Part shown: one piece after another, positions 58,993 through 64,000 of the stretch
Numbering within the stretch: the first letter of the stretch is position 1
Layout of the letters: each line of letters begins with the position of its first letter
Source of the DNA: AC-69 sp963751665
GTDB taxonomy: Bacteria > Actinomycetota > UBA4738 > HRBIN12
Direction of reading: 5' to 3'
DNA: 64,000 bases
Assembly: GCA_963751665.1 (NCBI GenBank)
Contig: CAVVVF010000001.1
Coordinates: 186,001 to 250,000, forward strand
Program-made: the position numbers and the translations under genes
The notes under the pieces: generated by a model
The model's database searches: none
Told to the model about the DNA's origin: nothing
What the model saw: the letters and a program-made list of their open reading frames with translations, nothing else

Positions 58993-59745
58993 ATGTCCGG
59001 ACACTCAAAGTGGAGCACGATCAAGCGCAAGAAGGCGGCGGCGGACGCCAAGCGAAGCAACGCGTTCGCCAAACTGCTTCGGGCTGTGGAGGTGGCGGCC
59101 AAGGAAGGCGGGGGCAGCATCGACGGGAACCCGACGCTCGCGTCGGCCGTGGACAAGGCCCGCGACGCCTCCGTTCCCTGGGACAACATCGAGCGCGCCA
59201 TCAAGAGGGGGACCGGCGAGCTGGCGGGCGGCGCCCGGTACGAGGAGGTCTCGTACGAGGGCTACGGCCCGGGCGGCGTGGCGCTCATCGTGGAGACCCT
59301 CACCGACAACCGCAACCGGACCAGCCAGGACGTCCGCTACGCGTTCACCAGGAACGCCGGAACCCTGGGCGATCCGGGGAGCACGGCATGGATGTTCACG
59401 CGCAAAGGTGTGGTGCAGATCGAGAAGTCGGCCGCCATCGACGAGGAGAAGCTCCTCGAGATCGCGCTCGACGCCGGGGCCGAAGACGTCGCCGACGCGG
59501 GGAGCACGTGGGAGGTCACGACCGACGCCACCGCGCTTCGCAGGGTGCGCGAGGCGATCGAGGCAGCCGGGATCCCGGTGCTCTCGGCCGAGCTCACCAT
59601 GGTCCCGCAGAACCAGGTGCCGGTGGACGGCGCGCAAGCCCGACAGGTCCTGGCCCTCCTCGACGCGCTCGAGGAGCTCGACGACGTCCAGAACGTCTAC
59701 GCGAACTTCGACATCCCCGAGGAGGTCATGGCCGAAGTCGGATAG
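58993..59745 (+). CDS. yebC: YebC/PmpR family transcriptional regulator or translation factor
   Basis: 250 residues. MSGHSKWSTIKRKKAAADAK with the HSKW start, PWDNIERAIKRGTGEL, YEGYGPGGVALIVETLTDNR, FDIPEEVMAEV at the end. YebC proteins act as DNA-binding regulators and have been linked to relief of ribosome stalling on proline stretches. The pdxT-yebC-ruvC order matches other Actinomycetota. Intact. Confidence 0.95.
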   Translation: MSGHSKWSTIKRKKAAADAKRSNAFAKLLRAVEVAAKEGGGSIDGNPTLASAVDKARDASVPWDNIERAIKRGTGELAGGARYEEVSYEGYGPGGVALIVETLTDNRNRTSQDVRYAFTRNAGTLGDPGSTAWMFTRKGVVQIEKSAAIDEEKLLEIALDAGAEDVADAGSTWEVTTDATALRRVREAIEAAGIPVLSAELTMVPQNQVPVDGAQARQVLALLDALEELDDVQNVYANFDIPEEVMAEVG

Positions 59746-59755
59746 CGGCAGATGC

Positions 59756-59796
59756 TTGCCCGGCCACCCCTTCGAACCTAGTCTGAACACATGTTC
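59756..59796 (+). promoter_or_regulatory. ruvCAB promoter with SOS box at the start codon
   Basis: TTGCCC at 59756-59761 and TAGTCT at 59779-59784, 17 bp apart. The perfect SOS palindrome GAACACATGTTC (59785-59796) directly follows the -10 and includes the ruvC ATG at 59,791. The transcript is probably leaderless, with LexA covering its start. Confidence 0.8.
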
Positions 59797-60312
59797 GAGC
59801 CGTGCGTGCTCGGGGTGGACCCTGGCTTGGCCGCCACCGGCCTGGCGGCCGTGTCGGAGACCTCCGGCCGGGCCCGGGTGCTGTGGTCGGAAACCGTCCG
59901 CACCCCATCTGGGCTGGCAGAAGCTATGCGTCTGCGCCGCCTGGCGGAGGCGGTGCGGGACGCGATCGCGACCCACCGGCCCCAGGCCATGGCGGTGGAA
60001 GCGGTGATGTGGGGCCAGAACAAGACGAGCGCGCTGTCGGTGGCCCGGGCCACCGGCGTCGTCCTCCTCGCTGCGGCCGAGGCCGGGATCCCCGTCGAGG
60101 AGTACGCGCCCCTCGAGGTGAAGATGGCCATCACCGGCATCGGCAATGCGGAGAAGGACCGCGTCCGTGCTGCTTTGATCCGGGCGCACCGCGTGGCGGG
60201 CGTGCCGGAGCAGGCCGACGCCGCGGACGCGGTGGCCGTGGCGCTCTGCCATCTGCACCAGTCACGCCTTCGCCGCGCGGCCCAGGCAGCAGGGGGCGCC
60301 GGAGCCCGATGA
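59791..60312 (+). CDS. ruvC: Holliday-junction endonuclease RuvC
   Basis: 173 residues. Catalytic acids: Asp in VLGVDPGLAATGLA, Glu in MAVEAVMWGQNKTSA, the Asp pair in EQADAADAVAVALCHLH. Cuts Holliday junctions with RuvAB. ATG lies within the SOS box. Stop overlaps ruvA (ATGA). Intact. Confidence 0.96.
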   Translation: MFEPCVLGVDPGLAATGLAAVSETSGRARVLWSETVRTPSGLAEAMRLRRLAEAVRDAIATHRPQAMAVEAVMWGQNKTSALSVARATGVVLLAAAEAGIPVEEYAPLEVKMAITGIGNAEKDRVRAALIRAHRVAGVPEQADAADAVAVALCHLHQSRLRRAAQAAGGAGAR

Positions 60313-60878
60313 TCTCGTTCCTTCATGGAGAGGTGGCAGAGAAGGGCGGGGGAAGCGTCGTGCTCTCGGTGGGGGGCGTGGGCTACGAGGTCCTGATCCC
60401 GGCCTCCTCGGCGGGGACGCTCCCTCCTGTGGGCAGCCGGGCCAGGCTGTTCACCCGGATGCAGGTGCGCGACGACTCCATGGTGCTCTACGGCTTCGCC
60501 TCCCACGACGAACGTGCGCTGTTCGACCTGCTGGTCACGGTGACCGGGGTGGGCCCCAAGCTCGCGCTGTCCTTCCTCTCGGTCCTGTCCTCGGTGGCGC
60601 TCCGCCGGGCCGTGGCTGCCGGGGACGTCGCCGCACTCACGCTGGTGCCGGGCGTGGGGAAGAAGGTGGCGCAGCGCGTCATGCTCGACCTGAAGGACAA
60701 GCTTGGGGGCGACGTCGTGGTGGTCGAGGGGCCGCTGGCCGACGTCCGCGAGGCGCTCCTCGCGTTGGGGCTCTCGGCCCCGGAGGCGAGCGACGCAATG
60801 GCGGGTATCCCGGCAGACGGCGATCGCCCCGTCGAGGAGCTCCTCCGCAAGGCCCTCCAACACATCGGGCGGGGATAG
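60309..60878 (+). CDS. ruvA: Holliday-junction binding protein RuvA
   Basis: 189 residues. OB-fold start MISFLHGEVAEKGGGSVVLS, helix-hairpin-helix motifs VTGVGPKLALSFLS and VPGVGKKVAQRVMLDL, C-terminal domain ADVREALLALGLSAPEASDA. Tetramer that holds the junction open and recruits RuvB. Overlaps its neighbours on both sides. Intact. Confidence 0.96.
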   Translation: MISFLHGEVAEKGGGSVVLSVGGVGYEVLIPASSAGTLPPVGSRARLFTRMQVRDDSMVLYGFASHDERALFDLLVTVTGVGPKLALSFLSVLSSVALRRAVAAGDVAALTLVPGVGKKVAQRVMLDLKDKLGGDVVVVEGPLADVREALLALGLSAPEASDAMAGIPADGDRPVEELLRKALQHIGRG

Positions 60879-61912
60879 TGGGAGAGGAAGGCATCGTGCG
60901 GGAGGACCGGATCGTGGAGCCCGAGCTGTCGCCCGACGAGCGCGAGTTCGACGTCGCGCTCCGGCCGAGGACGCTTCGCGAGTTCGTGGGCCAGGAACGG
61001 ATCAAGGAGCAGCTCGCGCTGTTGATCGAGGGCGCGGGGGCCAGGTCGGAGACCATCGACCACCTGCTGTTCTCGGGACCCCCCGGACTTGGCAAGACGA
61101 CGCTGGCCGGCATCGTGGCGAACGAGCTCGGCGTGGGGTTCCGCCCCACCTCCGGACCGGCGCTGGACCGTCCCGGGGACCTGGCCGCGATCCTCACGAA
61201 CCTGGAGGAGGGCGACGTCCTGTTCGTGGACGAGATCCACCGGATGCCCCGGCCGGTGGAGGAGGTGCTGTACCCGGCCCTGGAGGACTTCAAGCTCGAC
61301 GTCGTCCTGGGCAAGGGACCGAGCGCCCGCAGCATCCGCCTGGACCTTCCCCGGTTCACGCTGGTCGGCGCGACGACCCGGCCGGGGCGGATCACGCTGC
61401 CTCTCCGAGAGCGGTTCGGGTTCTCGCCCCGCCTGGACTACTACTCGCGCGAGGACCTGGCCAGGATCGTCCGCCGCTCCGCCGGCATCCTTCACGTGGC
61501 GATGGATGGCGAAGGCGCCGACGAGATCGCGCGGAGGTCGCGGGGCACCCCCCGGGTGGCCAACCGGCTCCTTCGAAGGGTCCGGGACTTCGCGGAGGTC
61601 CGCCACGACGGCGCGATCGACGCCGAGGTCGCCAGGCGGGGCCTGGAGCTGTTCGACGTCGACGAGGAGGGCTTGGACAAGCTTGACCTGTCCATCCTGT
61701 CGGCCGTCATCGAGAAGTTCGGCGGGGGGCCGGTGGGGCTGTCGACGCTCGCCGCCGCCGTGGGGGAGGAGACCGACACCGTGGAGGACGTGTACGAGCC
61801 GTACCTCCTCCAGCTCGGCCTGCTCAAGCGGACCCCCCGGGGCCGGGTGGCCACGGAACGGGCCTTCCGGCACCTCGGGGTGCCCGTCCGCGAGCCGCTG
61901 CCGCTGTCGTAG
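60878..61912 (+). CDS. ruvB: Holliday-junction branch migration ATPase RuvB
   Basis: 344 residues. Walker A GPPGLGKTT, Walker B LFVDEIHRM, sensor 1 VGATTRPGRIT, arginine finger near LRERFGFSPRLDYY, winged helix at the end (GRVATERAFRHLGV). GTG start at the ruvA stop. Intact. Confidence 0.97.
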   Translation: MGEEGIVREDRIVEPELSPDEREFDVALRPRTLREFVGQERIKEQLALLIEGAGARSETIDHLLFSGPPGLGKTTLAGIVANELGVGFRPTSGPALDRPGDLAAILTNLEEGDVLFVDEIHRMPRPVEEVLYPALEDFKLDVVLGKGPSARSIRLDLPRFTLVGATTRPGRITLPLRERFGFSPRLDYYSREDLARIVRRSAGILHVAMDGEGADEIARRSRGTPRVANRLLRRVRDFAEVRHDGAIDAEVARRGLELFDVDEEGLDKLDLSILSAVIEKFGGGPVGLSTLAAAVGEETDTVEDVYEPYLLQLGLLKRTPRGRVATERAFRHLGVPVREPLPLS

Positions 61913-61984
61913 CCGCCCTCCCGGCATGCGCCGCGGTAGCCTGTATGCTGCGGGTTCGTCCCGAACCCGCGAAGAGGCTCCCCG

Positions 61985-62368
61985 ATGATCCAGATCCTTG
62001 CCCAGAGCTCTGGTGGAACGTCCTCAGGTGGCTCGCTCGTCAGCCTGCTCTTCCCACTCGTGCTCCTCGGCGGGGTCTTCTACTTCCTGCTCCTTCGGCC
62101 CAACCGCACGCGCCAGCGCCAGCAACAGAGCCTCCTCGAGAGCCTCCAGGTGGGTGACGAGGTCATGACGGCGGGCGGCATCTTCGGGACCCTGAAGGAC
62201 ATCGACGAGGAGGACGACATCGTCACCGTCGAGATCGCCCCGGGGACCGACGTGCGGATGCTCCGCCGGGCCATCTCCCAGCGCATGGTCGACGAGCCCG
62301 ACCAGGAGCAAGGTGACGACGGGACCGAGGACCATGGCTTCGACGAGGAGGCCGGCAGCCGGCCGTGA
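61985..62368 (+). CDS. yajC: Preprotein translocase subunit YajC
   Basis: 127 residues. Membrane helix VSLLFPLVLLGGVFYFLLLR followed by PNRTRQRQQQSLLESLQVGD, EVMTAGGIFGTLKDIDEEDD; acidic tail. Partner of SecDF. The stop overlaps the HD-gene start by 4 nt. Intact. Confidence 0.93.
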   Translation: MIQILAQSSGGTSSGGSLVSLLFPLVLLGGVFYFLLLRPNRTRQRQQQSLLESLQVGDEVMTAGGIFGTLKDIDEEDDIVTVEIAPGTDVRMLRRAISQRMVDEPDQEQGDDGTEDHGFDEEAGSRP

Positions 62369-63102
62369 AGGGCAGCGCTGACGCCGCTCCGCGGGCGCCG
62401 TCGCCCGAACGGGCGCCGTCGCCCGCGGAACTCCCCGAACCAGAGGCCGTCAGCCTGGAGGCGGTCCAGGCCAACCCGGAGCTGTCCGGGTTCATCTCCG
62501 CCGCCGACCGGGTCATGGAAGGGCTCGGCTACACCGAGCACGGCTTCCGCCACGCCAACCTGGTCGCCCGGATCAGCTACAACGTCCTCACCCGCGTGGG
62601 GTTCGACGAGCACACCGCCAACCTGGCCAGCGTGTCGGGCTACCTCCACGACGTGGGCAACATGGTGTCGCGGGAGGTCCACGGGCAGACCGGGGCGGTC
62701 CTCGTCTACCAGGCCCTGAAGGACCAGATCCCCTGGGCGGACCTGGCCGCCATCGTCGCCGCGGTGGCCAACCACGAGGAGGAGAACGGCTACCAGGTCT
62801 CGCCGGTGTCGGCGGCGGTCATCCTGGCCGACAAGTCCGACGTGCATCGCAGCCGCGTCCGCAAGTCCGGGCAGATCGAGTTCGACATCCACGACCGGGT
62901 CAACTTCGCCGCCGAACAATCGTTCCTGCGGGTAGACTCGACTGCCCGCACCATCACCCTCGAGCTCAAGATCGACACCGAGATCAGCCAGGTCATGGAA
63001 TACTTCGAGATCTTCCTCGGCCGCATGCAGATGTGCCGCAAGGCCGCCGAGGTCCTCGACACCAGGTTCAAACTCACCATCAACGGGGCCGAGCTGGCGT
63101 GA
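62365..63102 (+). CDS. HD-domain phosphohydrolase encoded between yajC and secD
   Basis: 245 residues. A proline/alanine/glutamate-rich N-terminus (about 45 residues) is followed by an HD fold: GYTEHGFRHANLVARISYNV supplies the first histidines, SGYLHDVGNMV the HD pair, AAVANHEEENGY and ILADKSDVHRSRVR the later ligands. The end is beta-rich, ITLELKIDTEISQVMEYFEI. HD proteins hydrolyse nucleotides or phosphoesters. The GTG overlaps yajC and the stop overlaps secD, so it is translated as part of the translocase operon. Its substrate is unknown. Confidence 0.85.
   Translation: MKGSADAAPRAPSPERAPSPAELPEPEAVSLEAVQANPELSGFISAADRVMEGLGYTEHGFRHANLVARISYNVLTRVGFDEHTANLASVSGYLHDVGNMVSREVHGQTGAVLVYQALKDQIPWADLAAIVAAVANHEEENGYQVSPVSAAVILADKSDVHRSRVRKSGQIEFDIHDRVNFAAEQSFLRVDSTARTITLELKIDTEISQVMEYFEIFLGRMQMCRKAAEVLDTRFKLTINGAELA
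62389..62428. repeat. Nested inverted repeat at the start of the HD gene
   Basis: CCGCGGGCG (62389-62397) pairs with CGCCCGCGG (62420-62428); inside it CGCCCG-AA-CGGGCG (62402-62415) forms a second stem. It encodes the APSPERAPSP linker, so a coding reason is possible. Confidence 0.45.
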
Positions 63103-64000
63103 GGAGCAGCAGCCGGAACCTCTGGCTCTCAGTCGCGTTCATCGGCGTCCTGGTGGCCGGGTCCGTCGCCGCGTTCGTGGCCGGCATCCGCCCGGTGCTC
63201 GGGCTGGACCTGGAGGGCGGCGTGTCGGTGGTGCTGGCCGCCCCCGACGGGACGCCCAAGGCGGTCATGGAGCGGGCCCTGGAGAACATCCGCAACCGGG
63301 TCGACGCCTTCGGCGTGGGTGAGCCGCTCCTGTTCCTGTCGGGGAACACCATCGAGGTCCAGCTTCCCGGGCTGGCCCGGGGATCCATCCAGGAGCGCCC
63401 CAAGGAACAGTTCTGCATGGAGGGCGACGGCGGGTCGGTCTACCGATGCTTCCCCACCCAGTCGGAGGCGGCGACCGAGCTCGGTGCGACCTCGGTGAAG
63501 CCCGTGCTGAACAGCGTCTGCCTTTCCGGGCTGGCCGAGTTCGACACCGCCCCCCAGTGCTTCGGCTCGCGGAAGGACGCGGACACGGCGATCCGGGGCA
63601 TCACGGTGTCGAAGCAGAACGCACAGTGGTGCCTGGCCACTACCGGCTTGGCCACGGCCCCGTGCTTCGACTCGAAGGACAAGGCGAACGCGGCCCTGGC
63701 CGGGATCGGCACCTCCGTCTCGCAGAGCTACTGCGTGCAGGGCTCGAAGGAGGAGACCCTTTCCACCGACGCCGGGCCGGCGTGCTTCCCGGACGAGGCC
63801 CAGGCCCAGAAGTTGCTGTCGGCCATCTCCGTCCAGCACGAGACGCGCGAGTTCTGCGTGGTGAGCTCGGCCGGGAAGGGCCTGGGGTGCTTCCTGACCA
63901 GGGACGCCGCCGCTGCCCAGCTCCAGCAGACGGGGCAGGAGCGGCTGCTCCAGGTGATCGGGACCACCGCCCGGCTGGAGCAGCGAGAGGTGCTCCAGGT
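63099..64000 (+). CDS. secD: Protein translocase subunit SecD, 3' end outside window, with cysteine-repeat insertion
   Basis: Membrane component that drives late steps of protein export. The first 100 residues are normal SecD: a membrane helix (LSVAFIGVLVAGSVAAFVAG), GLDLEGGVSVVLAAPDG, MERALENIRNRVDAFGVGEP and NTIEVQLPGLARG. Instead of proceeding directly to IGTTARLEQREVL (residues 287-299), it carries about 170 extra residues (104-275) with ten cysteines in five pairs. The GTG overlaps the HD-gene stop. The cut at 64,000 leaves 300 codons; the rest, and secF, should follow. Confidence 0.93.
   Translation, partial: MRSSSRNLWLSVAFIGVLVAGSVAAFVAGIRPVLGLDLEGGVSVVLAAPDGTPKAVMERALENIRNRVDAFGVGEPLLFLSGNTIEVQLPGLARGSIQERPKEQFCMEGDGGSVYRCFPTQSEAATELGATSVKPVLNSVCLSGLAEFDTAPQCFGSRKDADTAIRGITVSKQNAQWCLATTGLATAPCFDSKDKANAALAGIGTSVSQSYCVQGSKEETLSTDAGPACFPDEAQAQKLLSAISVQHETREFCVVSSAGKGLGCFLTRDAAAAQLQQTGQERLLQVIGTTARLEQREVLQ
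63408..63914 (+). repeat. Five cysteine-pair repeats within SecD
   Basis: Cysteines at residues 106/117, 141/154, 178/189, 212/229 and 253/264. Each unit follows [aromatic or V]-C-[MLV]-x(8-14)-CF-x(4-5)-A-x(2-3)-L. The gap from the second Cys of one unit to the first of the next is 23 or 24 residues every time. No cysteine occurs elsewhere in the visible protein. Confidence 0.8.

Overview
The window is a GC-rich bacterial chromosome segment, almost certainly from a deep-branching or uncultured member of the Actinomycetota. Codon third positions are nearly all G or C, and GTG or TTG starts and ATGA or GTGA gene overlaps are common. Several promoters place the start codon about 7 nt after the -10 box, as in leaderless transcripts. 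Two gene orders match the actinobacterial chromosome: lexA / LysM division inhibitor / nrdR / ribonucleotide reductase, and thrS / HIT / CDP-alcohol phosphotransferase / acyltransferase / pimA / pdxS / pdxT / yebC / ruvCAB / yajC / secD. RNase J, RNase Y, a B12-dependent ribonucleotide reductase and a DapL-like aminotransferase complete the picture.

1-22,360 is housekeeping DNA: rnj (5' end missing), ftsK, a VOC protein, a RodZ-like HTH membrane protein fused in frame to cinA, thpR, recA-recX, rny, miaB-miaA, dapF, dapL-like, hflX, then on the other strand a SIS-domain protein and lexA. Next come a divergent LysM gene, nrdR, nrdJ, dut and tRNA-Gly. SOS boxes (GAAC-N4-GTTC) sit at recA, lexA/LysM and, far downstream, ruvC, so the repair genes of the window form one LexA regulon.

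22,315-26,087 is a 3.8-kb island bounded by an exact 50-bp duplication of the 3' part of tRNA-Gly(GCC). It carries small unknown ORFs, an initiator-tRNA-like gene and paired arm-type-like motifs near both ends, but no integrase. tRNA-Cys and tRNA-Val(GAC) follow.

26,400-46,760 is a mosaic accessory region: an ArsR/SRPBCC pair with a promoter-embedded operator, a cupin, a large membrane protein, tRNA-Val(CAC) with an adjacent tyrosine integrase, a secreted BNR-repeat protein, relics of ArsC, MOSC and MazF proteins, an aldo/keto reductase, a FIST sensor protein, a VOC/SagB-type dehydrogenase pair, small zinc-ribbon and membrane proteins, and a MacB-type ABC exporter.

46,828-64,000 returns to the core: thrS, a HIT protein, an alpha/beta hydrolase and an EF-G2-like GTPase, a phosphatidylinositol-mannoside-like lipid operon, lemA-htpX, a DUF3048 protein, the PLP synthase pair pdxS-pdxT, yebC, ruvCAB, yajC, an HD-domain protein and secD (cut by the window end). 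SecD contains an unexpected insertion of five cysteine-pair repeats.

Many conserved genes are broken by single-base frameshifts, mostly explained by one extra base, while their reading frames otherwise stay conserved. These look like assembly errors rather than decay, so I describe such genes as single genes.
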